DNA of 64,000 nucleotides from Symsagittifera roscoffensis (lineage: Eukaryota; Xenacoelomorpha; Acoela; Convolutidae): the NCBI RefSeq assembly GCF_963678635.1, contig NC_087064.1, positions 63,605,548 to 63,669,547 of the forward strand, given 5' to 3'. Made by a program: the position numbers and the translations under genes. The notes beneath the pieces are model-generated. The model had not been told where the DNA came from. It did no database searches and saw only the letters and a program-made list of their open reading frames with translations. Shown here one piece after another: positions 23,881 to 34,859 of this stretch (the stretch's first letter is position 1; each line of letters starts with the position of its first letter).

Positions 23881-24054
23881 ACGGATGTTTTAATGAATTT
23901 TTTTGTTTACTAATTAAAATGCGTCCTCTCTATGAATTGAGGTAATAGTCGGTGATTTTCTTGTCAAATTGACTGGTACTGCTAATGCATCATAATTGGC
24001 TTGCGTCACTTAGCAATTATGAAGACTCATAATTGGCGTGCGTCACTTAAGAAA

Positions 24055-24312
24055 TGCATACAGGTCTCAGGTCTTCCCCCACCATATTTTGATAATAAAA
24101 CTAATTTATAAAGTTTTTGATTTTATTATCAAAATATGCTGGGGGAAGACCTGAGACATGCATAAACGTGCGTTTCGGGCCCTGAAACGCACGCTTATGC
24201 ATGTCTCAGGTCTTCCCCTGCCATATTTTGATAATAAAACTAATTTATAAAGTTTTTGGTTTTATTATCAAAATATGCTGGGGGAAGACCTGAGACATGC
24301 ATAAACGTGCGT
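24055..24312. mobile_element. Double fold-back palindromic element in unit 5
   Basis: Two near-identical hairpin blocks (about 24062-24162 and 24200-24301). Each has arms of about 40 bp built on GGTCTCAGGTCTTCCCC and its reverse complement, around a 20-nt AT-rich loop. They are joined by a spacer centred on GGGCCC (about 24177) that is itself palindromic (TTTC-GGGCCC-TGAAA). It replaces 9-10 bp present in units 4 and 6. No coding capacity. It is best read as two fold-back MITEs fused head to tail, each cut at its outer end. Confidence 0.75.
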
Positions 24313-24890
24313 CGAAGTTTTATTCATTCAGTTTTTCCCAGTAGCGTTGCCGGTCATATTTTGGCTTATGTATGCAAAGTGCAACTTTGCCTCAGTGTGT
24401 ATACTCAGATAAGATAATGTTTTTTATCGGTCTTAAAGGATTTTTAATCTTTTAAGTGTCCTCCAACAAATCGGAATTCTGAAATTTTCATTTTTTTGGT
24501 ACATATTTTTAAAGTTAATTTCAGTTATGAGGAAGTTTTCTGTTTTAGTTTGTTTATTTTTGGTTGATTTTTCCAGGAACTTTTTCATTAGCGTTACGAG
24601 TCCTTGATAGATGGTTTGCCAAATCACTAGTTTAAACTTAAAGCAAAATTTTTGTTTAAATACTTTTTCCCTCTTTTCTCTTCCAGTGTAATATCTTTCG
24701 AAGTTCTGCTTGCTACTTATTGAGAGTTAAGGTGCTCGCATCCCACAGTTGTTGTATCGCAGGTGGTTGTGTAAAGTTTTTGTGTACATTTTTTTATCAT
24801 CTCTATATTTTGGTTCCAAACCACCATGCTTCACAGTTTTTGGTCCATAATGTTTCTCCAAGCATTTTAGAGATTAATTAGTTTTATCCA

Positions 24891-26098
24891 CTAGTAGTAA
24901 TAGTAGAAGTAGTAGTAGGGTAGGCTTTATGATTTCTCCATGGGTTTTGAACTCTCGTTTATAGGTTTGTAATTTTCCCGGTGGGTTGCAGTTTTCACAC
25001 AAGCAAAAAATTCTCCGCATACACAAGTTGTTTTCTGCAAAATTTCTGTTGAAGAATTTCCAATACGTATTTGTTAGAGCTATTTTCAGGTTGTCATAGT
25101 CTTGATTTCCGAAGTCCAAAGTTTGGCTAAAATAGTTGTATAGCGTATTAGAACGTACATAAAACTTTTCATTTGACTTTTTCAGTCTTGGTGCTTGAAC
25201 AGCAATCTCAACACGTGTTGCTTGTCTCGTTCGTGATTCGTTTTTATGAATGATTGGTTTCAAATCAATGTCATGTTTTTTGTTTAGTAGTGAAACTAAG
25301 TACTATATGTAGTGTAGTTCAAAGTACCTTGAGAGTGGAAGGAGCTTTAAAAATTTCAGTCTTTCAGTATAACTCATTTTGAAGTTATTTGCAATCCAAG
25401 AAGTCGCTCGTTTTCGTACTCTTTCTAGTTGTACTAATTCTGTTTTGTGCGGATACAATGTTTGCGATGCATAGCTTATGATTGGTTCCATGTATCTACA
25501 GTATAAGTTTAATTTTGACTTTAGTGATGTTTTTTTTTCGAGATACTCCGTTTGATTTTGTAAAAAGCTCCCATTGCTTTTGATATGCGATTTTCAGCAT
25601 TTACTGACCACAAAAAGTTGGCACACATTAAAATACTGAAGTCTTTTTTGGGTCTTTGCGGTATCAACATTTGTATTAAATAGTGTAAATTCCATTTTCC
25701 ATTTGAGGTTTAACAGATTACCTTTAGCTTCGTTCAGCGGCATTTTATTTTCTTCGCACCATTTTTCAACATTTGTCGAGTCGTTTTGCAAACGAATTTC
25801 TTCAGTAGACAAGATCTTCATATTGTCACAATAGCCAAAACAATCGGATTTCTCAATGCATTTGGGAATGTCGTTATTGAATATGATTAAAAGTAAAGGG
25901 CCAAGAATTGAGCCCTGTGGTACACCGCTAGTTACTTCTTTCAGAGTTGATGAACTTTTATTGAGTTTCACAAATTGCATTCTATCTGTTAGATAGTCTT
26001 GTATTATGTCTTGTATTTGAATGCCTAGACCTATGTTCCGTAGTTTAGCGATTAGGATACTATGAGGAACTTTCTCAAAGGCTTTAAAAAATTCAAGA
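24891..26098 (-). pseudogene. LINE reverse transcriptase remnant, unit 5 (5'-deleted)
   Basis: Matches the unit 4 copy, including the YCDN box, the Leu-run tail and the frame break in the thumb. It ends abruptly within motif A at about 26097, where it is fused to MITE sequence. The frame 25594-26112 therefore begins with a few foreign residues. The deletion removes the RT fingers. Confidence 0.8.
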
Positions 26099-26103
26099 TT
26101 TAA

Positions 26104-26439
26104 AAAACTCAATTTTCATTTTCGGCACTCTTTAACAAATTTTCATTTTCGGCACTCTTTAACAAATCGCTTGGGTGATAGAATGCTACTAAGTTCTTTA
26201 ATTCCTGAAACACAGACCCTTAGACACAACTAGCACTCGTATCGGATTCAAGTGAGCGGAGCGAACGAATGGTCCTTGCCAAATATTAGCGGGCCATGCC
26301 TCGCTGAAAACACTAATTACACCCACCTCGGCACTCAATTTTCATTTTCGGCACTCTTTAACAAATTTTCATTTTCGGCACTCTTTAACAAATTTTTGTT
26401 TTCGGCACTCTCTTACTTCGGCACTGTCTTACCCAACCC
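26104..26439. mobile_element. Truncated MITE copy in unit 5
   Basis: Right two-thirds of the TTAA MITE, matching 20731-21064 and keeping the right terminal inverted repeat and the flanking TTAA (26440-26443). The left end was lost in the deletion that joined it to the LINE. Confidence 0.75.
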
Positions 26440-27078
26440 TTAAAGGCGACAGTCAAAATCGCTTTTTCTTCAAATACGTGGCGTGATTTCCGTTTTTCTA
26501 GTTCTATATGTTTTAATTTAGTTTAATTTTCCACAGTTAAAGGCGATTCTTAAAGGCGACAGTCAAAATCGCTCTATCTTCAAATACGTGGCGTGATTTC
26601 CGTTTTTGCTAGTTCTATATGTTTTAATTTAGTTTAATTTTCCAGACATTTTTTGAAAGAGAATCTGTATATACTCTGTATATACGCTGTATGTTTGGAC
26701 TATCTATAAAATTGTTTGTTAAGTTTTGATACCAGCTCGTTCTTAATTCTTAAAACTGATGTTTTTTTAGTATCCGTAACTTCATTTATTTTAATCAACC
26801 AATTTCTGAACTGTAACCGAACTTGTTTTGTTTTGTTTTGTTTATTGCTTGTTTTCTGATGTTGTGTTTTGTTTGATGTAACCAATGAATTTTAACCAAC
26901 TTTATTATTTACACTTTGCTATACTGATGCCTCGGCTTTTTACTGTATAGTAGTTCAGGTGTTCTTTCTTCTTTAGTTCTGTGGTGCGAGTCCCGGACTG
27001 GCCTTGTTTTCTTTTTTGCCATGTATCTATGTATGTATATATATCTTGTTTACACTGGAACCTCGACATCTTTCAGGT

Positions 27079-27151
27079 GCTTTCCAACTTGATTTAGAGG
27101 TAAAGCACGCGACTTCGGATCATAAATTGGGTGCGATCCCCGGCCGGAAAG
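27079..27151 (+). repeat. Gln-tRNA-like pol III element, unit 5
   Basis: Same segment as in unit 4, but with box A TGATTTAGAGG. Confidence 0.48.
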
Positions 27152-27724
27152 TTTTTGTAAGGCCTGTAAGAAATTGACCTTGCTTTATTGTGGAACCTCA
27201 ACATTGTTCAGGCCCTTCTTACCTGATCTAGATGTAAAGCAGTTTTAAGGTTAAGGGACTCTCTTTCCTTTCCCCCCATCTGCGAGTTTTAATAGGTGGT
27301 TTTTTGTCTTTTTGTTAGCACAGTTGGCATGCAGATTAATAAGACCATGTTAGGCATATTTGGTCTTCTTGCTTGACCTCGCAGAACCTCTTTATATCTC
27401 CATATTGGTGCATATGTGAGATGGGTGAAAAGATAAAAGAGCAGGTTTAGAGTTCGAGTCCCACGGACCTGGTTTTTCTTCGATGTGAAGAAACTGTTTT
27501 TTTTTGGAATTGAATTGTCTCTCGGACTATAATTTGTCGATTCATTTTTGTCGGCTTTATTTCCAAAGCCTGGATATTTTTTTTCAAGAATTAATATTTT
27601 TTTTATTTCAGCAATTTTAACTTTATTGAAAGTAGTTCTGTAAGTTGTAACTTCCCCAAATCTGATTCTCTTTAGTTCTTATCTTTTTGAACTAGGCGCA
27701 ACGGAAAAGAAGCATTGAATTGAA

Positions 27725-28195
27725 GAGGCATATCCTTCGCACTTCGACTGGGAGTTCCATTCTGCAAAGCTCATTTATGCAACTGTGGCAGCAAGGTGAG
27801 AGCCGCGGACGACATGGCCTGTCCTCAAATTGAGCTCAGGGCGATTGCGCAGGCATTCAGTTATCATGAAATGATCACTTACTTCTGCAGGTCTACTGTC
27901 TCAGCTTGAGCCTGTTGGCCTCTTCCGCTCGGACGGGAAAATAGGCGATGGCGTTACTATGGTTCGGGGGCTGCAAGTATAGCATGGGATGCCACAATAG
28001 ATGCACTGGCTCCAGTAACATACTACCAAGCTTCAATCATCCAGGGTCTACAGTAATAGCGGCTGAAGAGCGAAAGACCACTAAATATCAAGAACCCACG
28101 CACATATTCCAACCAATTGCGTTTGAATTCCAGGGCAGAGCAAGACCGTCTACTGAACATTTTCTATTCAATGTCCTGCAAATTGAGCTCATGTG
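27725..28195 (+). pseudogene. R2-like C-terminal fragment, unit 5
   Basis: Nearly identical to the unit 4 fragment, with the same junction to the tRNA-like block and the same broken frames. Confidence 0.65.
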
Positions 28196-29186
28196 ATTTT
28201 CTGGTTTTGAAAAAAACCTCTTAGAAAAATTAAGGTGAAGTTTTTCAAAATCTGAATTTCTCAACGTTGTAGTTGGCTGCTGTAAGGGTACTCTCAGGAG
28301 TTGCAAATCTTGCGTCCAAATGCGACTGTTCAATTGCTTTCAGTTTCCCAGATGTGACGTTTCTTAATTTATTATAAATTAAGATATAAAATAAATGTCA
28401 CAAATTTTAATGGTTTTTCAAAATTTGAATTAAAAAATTGAATGACCAATTTTACGAAATTTGAGTTGCAGATCTTGCATACAAATATGACTGCTCAATT
28501 GTTTTTAGTTTCAGATATGTGACGTTTCTTAGTTCATTTTAAATTTTTTGAAGAACTTTTATAAAACTTCATAAATTTTTATGGTTCTTCAAAATTTGTA
28601 TAAAAAAAACTTGAGTTTAAACTTTGCTAAATTTTTAATTATGAACCCTGTAATTGGGTGCTGCCAGAGAACACTCAAAATATAGTTTTATGAGTTGTTG
28701 AAAATTCGAAGCACCGGAGGTGCGGTACACGCTATTCAGTTTGAAAGCTGATCTTTAGTCACATGACGTTCTCTCAGACTTCTTAATGATTTTTAACTTC
28801 TACCGACTTATAACTTCTACCACTTGTCTCATTATGAGTCTAAAAACAGTTTATTGTGATTTATTTTTTATGCCAGACCACGTGCTGGCAGACAAAATTT
28901 TTCGATACATGATTTGCAAAATTGTTACTAGCTCTAATTAGTGATTTGTAGACGGACTTCAGGTCTCATATGTGAAAATCTCATTACACATGCAGAGCTT
29001 GTGTTATAGTATGAACTTTCTTTTTTTCCAGCCTAAGTCGCAAATATTGTTGCGATGCAATTGTTGCGACAAGATGTGTTCATTTTGAAAGGGTTCATTT
29101 TGATCCAGCTATTAAGTACTGCCAATGCTAAGGATATTAACACAGACTATTATATTACAAATAATACTTTACCTTCAAGGTTTCAT

Positions 29187-29252
29187 GGATCTGTAGCGCA
29201 GAGGTAGGGAAGGAGACCAGCAGCAAAAAAGACGGTTCGAACCTGGGCAGGG
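29187..29252 (+). repeat. tRNA-derived SINE-like element (copy 6)
   Basis: Unit 6 copy with box A TAGCGCAGAGG and box B GGTTCGAACC. Both boxes survive although neighbouring sequence has diverged between units. Confidence 0.62.
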
Positions 29253-30016
29253 ACGGATGTTTTAGTGAATTTTTTTGTTTACTAAATAAAATGCGTCCTC
29301 TCTATGAATTGAGGTAATAGTCGGTGATTTTCTTGTCAAATTGACTGGTACTGCTAATGCATCATAATTGGCTTGCGTCACTTAGCAATTATGAAGACTC
29401 ATAATTGGCGTGCGTCACTTAAGAAATTTTGTAGACTCGAAGTTTTATTCATTCAGTTTTTCCCAGTAGCGTTGCCGGTCATATTTTGGCTTATGTATGC
29501 AAAGTGCAACTTTGCCTCAGTTTGTATACTCAGATAAGATAATGTTTTTTATCGGTCTTAAAGGATTTTTAATCTTTTAAGTGTCCTCCAACAAATCGGA
29601 ATTCTGAAATTTTCATTTTTTTGGTACATATTTTTAAAGTTAATTTCAGTTATGAGGAAGTTTTCTGTTTTAGTTTGTTTATTTTTGGTTGATTTTTCCA
29701 GGAACTTTTTCATTAGCGTTACGAGTCCTTGATAGATGGTTTGCCAAATCACTAGTTTAAACTTAAAGCAAAATTTTTGTTTAAATACTTTTTCCCTCTT
29801 TTCTCTTCGAGTGTAATATCTTTCGAAGTTCTGCTTGCTACTTATTGAGAGTTAAGGTGCTCGCATCCCACAGTTGTTGTATCGCAGGTGGTTGTGTAAA
29901 GTTTTTGTGTACATTTTTTTTATCATCCCTATATTTTGGTTCCAAACCACCATGCTTCACAGTTTTTGGTCCATAATGTTTCTCCAAGCATTTTAGAGAT
30001 TAATTAGTTTTATCCA

Positions 30017-31770
30017 CTAGTAGTAATAGTAGAAGTAGTAGTAGGGTAGGCTTTATGATTTCTCCATGGGTTTTGAACTCTCGTTTATAGGTTTGTAATT
30101 TTCCCGGTGGGTTGCAGTTTTCACACAAGCAAAAAACTCTCCGCATACACAAGTTGTTTTCTGCAAAATTTCTGTTGAAGAATTTCCAATACGTATTTGT
30201 TAGAGATATTTTCAGGCTGTCATAGTCTTGATTTCCGAAGTCCACAATTTGGCTAAAATAGTTGTATAGCGTATTAGAACGTACATAAAACTTTTCATTT
30301 GACTTTTTCAGTCTTGTTGCTTGAACAGCAATCTCAACACGTGTTGCTTGTCTCGTTCGTGATTCGTTTTTATGAATGATTGTTTTCAAATCAATGTCAT
30401 GTTTTTTGTTTAGTAGTGAAACTAAGTACTATATGTCGTGTAATTCAAAGTACCTTGTGAGTGGAAGGAGTTTTAAAAATTTCAGTCTTTCAGTATAACT
30501 CATTTTGAAGTTATTTGCAATCCAAGAAGTCGCTCGTTTTCGTACTCTTTCTAGTTGTACTAATTCTGTTTTGTGCGGATAACATGTTTGCGATGCATAG
30601 CTTATGATTGGTTCCATGTATTCACAGTATAAGTTTAATTTTGACTTTAGTGATGTTTTTTTTTCGAGATACTCCGTTTGATTTTGTAAAAAGCTCACAT
30701 TGCTTTTGATATGCTATTTTCAGCATTTACTGACCACGAAAGGTTGGCACACATTAAAATACTTAAGTCTTTTTTGGTTCTTTGCGGTATCATTATTTGT
30801 ATTAAATAGTGTAACTTCCATTTTCCATTTGAGGTTTAACAGATTACATTTATCTTCGTTCAGCGGCATTTTATTTTTTTCGCACCATTTTCAACATTTG
30901 TCGAGTCTTTTTGCAGATGAGTTTCTTCAGTAGTCAAGATCTTGATAATGTCACATTAGCCAAAACAATCGGATTTCTCAATGCATTTGGGAATGTCGTT
31001 AATGAATATGATTAAAAGTAAAGGGCCAAGAATTGAGCCCTGTGGTACACCGCTAGTTACTTCTTTCAGAGTTGATGAACTTTTATTGATTTTCACAAAT
31101 TGCATTCTATCTGTTAGATAGTCTTGTATTATGTCTTGTATTTGAATGCCTAGACTTATGTTCCGTAGTTTAGCGATTAGGATACTATGAGGAACTTTCT
31201 CAAAGGCTTTAAAAAATTCAAGATAAAGAACTGATAGTGTTTTGTCATCGTAGAATTCATATACTTTGCTCAAAAATTGTACCATTTGTAGTACTGCTGA
31301 CCTTTTTCGCCGGAAGCCATATTGTGCGTTTTCCAAGAAAGGTTGAATTTTGGGGTAAATATTATCAAAGATAATTTTTTCGAAGACCTTCGAGGCGGAG
31401 CATAAAAGGCTAATTGGGCGGTAGCCCTCAACTGACGCCTTGTTCTTTTCTTTAAAACTTGGGGCCACTTGACTTGTTTTCTAGTAGGTCGGGAAGAGCC
31501 GCTTGTTAATGAATGTGCGGAAGAGAAGATAGAGCGATTTTGACAGAGTTTCAGAAAAATTTTTTAGGATTATATTACCTATACCACCAAAACCTTATGC
31601 TTTATTTGTTAATAGATTTTGAGAATGAATTCGATTTTGGTTTCTTCAATGTGTACTTGTGTACAGATTTCTTCAGAAGAAGAAAAGTTTGTATTTCGTA
31701 AGAGAGGGTTAGGATTTGATTCCTTTTGATATACACTGAAGAAGAATTCGTTTAAAAAAAGCACCAGAAT
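30017..31770 (-). pseudogene. LINE reverse transcriptase remnant, unit 6
   Basis: The frame 30956-31468 covers the fingers, motif A LEFFKAFEKV and motif B GVPQGSILGP. A stop codon interrupts the motif C box, and the thumb is frameshifted. The C-terminal frames (30429-30698 and 30000-30389) keep a YMEPIISYASQ segment and the Cys-rich end, closing in a Leu run from the degenerate (CTA)n tail. Confidence 0.8.
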
Positions 31771-32172
31771 AAAAGCATGAAATTTCTTACAAGCACCAGA
31801 ATTTTCATAAAAGCACCAGAATTTCTTACAAATGACGAAGTTAAGAAAAGAATACGAGGTGGGATTCCCTCCAGTCTGTTTTAGGATTTCTTTTAATATC
31901 TCTCTTATTATACGACGCTTTTATCTTTTTGTCCTAAGCCTAATTCAACGCAGATTATCTTAAATAACAAAACCAACATCGATCTATGGATCAGAAATAT
32001 CTTCTGTGATCTTAAAAAGTTCGAGTTTCAGCAATCTGTCTGTTGCGCCGCAGTAGATCCGTGCTTGTTTTTAATATACATATTCAATAGATTAATCTCG
32101 CCGGAGACTTGAAGACTTCGGAGACAAATTTGAAGCGGCTGAATTAGGAAAAAGAGAAAAAGCGTGGTTTGC

Positions 32173-32187
32173 TTTTTATGTAGCTCA
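32173..32187. repeat. Target site duplication, left copy
   Basis: TTTTTATGTAGCTCA, repeated exactly at 33821-33835. It occurs once in the unoccupied site of unit 4 (near 20251), confirming duplication on insertion. Confidence 0.92.
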
Positions 32188-33820
32188 TGACGGAAACGCA
32201 GTCGGTAAATTAAGCAATCTACGAACCGTCCTCGACAAAATTGTATCACTGGGTAAATTTTTCGGCTACCACGTGAAAGCATCCAAATGCCAACTCATTG
32301 TCAAAGATGAAAAACTCGGTGAAGCTCAGAAAATCTTCGCAAATACAGGAATCACTATAAAGGCAGGAGCCCGAGTGCTTGGTTCAGTTATAGGAACAGA
32401 ATCTGAATGTAAAAAGTTCCTCGAATTTCAACAGAATGAGCAAATCAAAATTTTGAATAAACTAACGAAAATTGCTAAAACCTCCCCTCAAAACGTTTAT
32501 GCCTGCTATACTAAAGGAGTTCAAGAAAAGCTTTCATTTCTTGCCAGGACAACGCCTAACACCATGGAAAACTTACAAATATGTGAAAATATTATCAAAG
32601 AACAATTATTACCTAACCTAGTCGGTAAAGACACTTTAAACCCCCAGTTCCGTGAGATATCTTCCTTACCCCTTAAAATGGGCGGACTTAACATCAAGCT
32701 GCCATCCGATCATGAAAGCTACCTAGAATGGTCTAAAGAAACATCACTGGTACTGGAATCTCAAGATCCTATTACAGCAGTAACACAGCAAGAAAAAATA
32801 TATACGAAAATCAAAAAATTGAAAACTGATAGAACAAATCGAAAAAAAGCAAACATCCTTAACTCCTTAAATGAAACAGATAAATACGCAATCGACCTGA
32901 CCTCTGAAAAGGGATCCTAGAACTGGCTCAATGCTCTACCACTGAGCAGATACAACTTCAACCTGAATAAATCAGAGTTCAGAGATGGTATTTACTTAAA
33001 ATACGGATGGGAACCAACCAAAACCCCACTCACATGTGCATGTGGTGCTGATTTTAACTTGACACATGCGCTTCACTGTGCAAAGGGTGCTTACACACAC
33101 ATAAGACACAATGAAATCAGAGACACATTCGCCAACCTCATGAACGAGGTTTGCCATGACGTCGAGATTGAGCCGAAACTTCAGCCGTTGCAAGGCGAAA
33201 GCTTTGTCAACAATTCAACTACAACTGAAGATGAGGCACGACTTGACATTAAGGCAAACGGACTCTGGGGTTCACGATTCAGCCGCGCTTTCTTTGATGT
33301 GAAAATTTTCAACCCCCATGCCAAAACATCGCGAAAACTGCATAAGGATGCATACAAATACCACGAAACGCTGAAGAACTCCAAATATCAGCAAAGAATT
33401 TTAAACGTAGAGCAGAGTAGCTTCTGCCCGCTAATTTTTGGATGCACCGGTGGCGCTGCTCCAACAGCCACGCGGACGATGCAGCGATTGGCCGAAAAAC
33501 GAAGTGAAAAAAGACAAGAAAGCTATCCAGAATCTATAAACTACATAAGAACTAAAATAAGCTTCGCGCTCCTGAGGAGCTCTATACTTTGTATAAGGGG
33601 GTGCAGATCGCTACGCAAAGTTCAATTTATCGACAAATCCATAAGCGCTATTGTAGAGGAAGGACGGCTAAGATAAATTAACATTATGACGATGCATTTA
33701 ATGCTGATTTATGACTTCATTGCTGATATATATGCATTTTTATATCGCTGGTATGGCCCTATCCAGCTTGTGCACTTACCGTAACTAAACGGAAGGGCCC
33801 CTTTCGTAATTTAGTTTTTG
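32188..33820 (+). mobile_element. 5'-truncated non-LTR retrotransposon with 15-bp target duplication
   Basis: A 1633-bp insertion in array unit 6, bounded by a perfect 15-bp target duplication. It begins exactly at the second Asp of the RT catalytic Y/FADD box, so it is a typical 5' truncation from incomplete target-primed reverse transcription. It runs through the C-terminal coding region and a 3' UTR of about 145 bp with a GC-rich inverted repeat (33783-33816). There is no poly(A) tail; the element ends in TTTAGTTTTTG. Confidence 0.92.
32189..33676 (+). pseudogene. RT thumb plus PD-(D/E)XK-like endonuclease, truncated, one stop
   Basis: C-terminal half of a retrotransposon polyprotein in one continuous frame except for a single TAG at 32918-32920. 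It starts with DGNAVGKL just after the catalytic DD, then the RT palm and thumb (KASKCQLIV, LGSVIGTE). After the stop comes a Cys/His cluster (CACGADFNLTHALHC), an RHNEIRD motif and a restriction-like core (RLDIKANGLW ... FFDVKIFNP) with the D...D-x-K pattern. The last block (ISFALLRSSILCIRG) is typical of a widespread animal RT group with a C-terminal nuclease. The intact protein would nick DNA and prime reverse transcription in the nucleus. Lacking its 5' half, this copy was dead on arrival. Confidence 0.85.
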
Positions 33821-33835
33821 TTTTTATGTAGCTCA
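33821..33835. repeat. Target site duplication, right copy
   Basis: Second exact copy of TTTTTATGTAGCTCA. Array sequence resumes immediately after it. Confidence 0.92.
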
Positions 33836-33955
33836 CGGGAAAAAAAATATTTTCCTTTGCTTGAACCGAATTAAAAATAGTTGCTGTTAAAAAGCCTAAA
33901 ACGGTTTTTAATCGAGTTACCATTAATACAGTTTCCATTATGTTAAAGTATGAAT

Positions 33956-34155
33956 NNNNNNNNNNNNNNNNNNNNNNNNNNNNNNNNNNNNNNNNNNNNN
34001 NNNNNNNNNNNNNNNNNNNNNNNNNNNNNNNNNNNNNNNNNNNNNNNNNNNNNNNNNNNNNNNNNNNNNNNNNNNNNNNNNNNNNNNNNNNNNNNNNNNN
34101 NNNNNNNNNNNNNNNNNNNNNNNNNNNNNNNNNNNNNNNNNNNNNNNNNNNNNNN
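33956..34155. other. Assembly gap (200 N)
   Basis: Exactly 200 unknown bases, probably a scaffold join of arbitrary length. Array unit 6 lies to its left and LTR sequence to its right, so the outer end of the left LTR and its target duplication are hidden. Confidence 0.99.
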
Positions 34156-34414
34156 CAGCTCTACTCTCGATTATTACAGTGATGGAAATTGCGAATAGCA
34201 ATTTCCTACTGCTTTTTTCTTACAACTTTCCCGCGTGTGCGACTCAATTGTTCTGAAATTGTTCTAACTTCTTTTTCTGATTTTTCAGTTCTCGCGAGAA
34301 AACCGTGCAATGACAGGTTCCATTCGAAATTTTGAAAAATTAAATTTCACTCCAAAATCAAGTGTTTTTTTGCTCCTCTCAAGGTCAAACTTCCAAATAT
34401 GACCGACTGGCACA
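34156..34414 (-). repeat. Left LTR (3' LTR of the element), partial
   Basis: Aligns over its visible length to 56249-56484. The inner end on the minus strand begins TGTGCCAGTCGG, giving the expected TG start, and is preceded by a short purine-rich GGGGAG that could be part of the polypurine tract. Differences from the right copy are single-base homopolymer changes plus a 19-bp insertion near 34175. The outer end lies in the gap. Confidence 0.8.
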
Positions 34415-34859
34415 TACTCCCCGGACTCGAGATCGATGTCCCCCATCGCGCGCTGTCTTCTGCCAGTGAGTCCCAGAAAAACCGAGTGTTGCTCAAGATA
34501 CAGTGCCAGTGGTCATTTACAGAAGTTTGCAGCAGATTTAAGCTTATCTACACCCCAAAATTCACAGCCATTTAAAATTTTCACACTATTGCTAAAACAG
34601 CAAACCAAAATCTGCATACACCTGCACCCTTGAATTTTCGCTTTTCAAGCCAATCATTTTTAAAATCTCTTTTGTCCTATTCAATCAGGAAATTGTCATG
34701 CAGCATTTCGATTTATATAATAAATATAGTATATTAGTAACAATATTTGCTTTGTTAAAAATTTCTTTTTCGTGAATCCAAGTTTCACTCGGATCCACGC
34801 TCAAGCCCCCCTTCCCTCTCAAGACTCAAGATCCATCCGATTTGCCCATTTATCTCGTA
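34415..34859 (-). other. 3' noncoding region of the retroelement
   Basis: Sequence between the decayed ORF extension and the left LTR. It is AT-rich in the middle (34600-34780), and no ORF or motif stands out beyond the purine-rich patch beside the LTR and several CTCAAG hexamers. Confidence 0.6.

Larger units (their letters stand above)
23368..28740. repeat. Composite tandem array, unit 5
   Basis: A close derivative of unit 4 with two structural changes. A double fold-back element sits at 24055-24312. About 1.44 kb, corresponding to 19291-20729 of unit 4, is missing, so the LINE at about 26097 is fused directly to the right half of the MITE. Downstream it matches unit 4, including the shortened R2-like C-terminal piece. 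This order of events makes unit 4 the parent form. Confidence 0.88.
28741..33955. repeat. Composite tandem array, unit 6, left part
   Basis: Same order as unit 4: tRNA-like element, LINE remnant, then the AT-rich segment 31770-32187. It is interrupted by a truncated non-LTR element at 32188-33820. The unit resumes after it and reaches an assembly gap at 33956. Its remainder lies on the far side of the giant LTR element (from 56485). Confidence 0.85.

Noticed and set aside
33938-34201. Open frames crossing the run of N
   Set aside because: They exist only because unknown bases cannot encode a stop.
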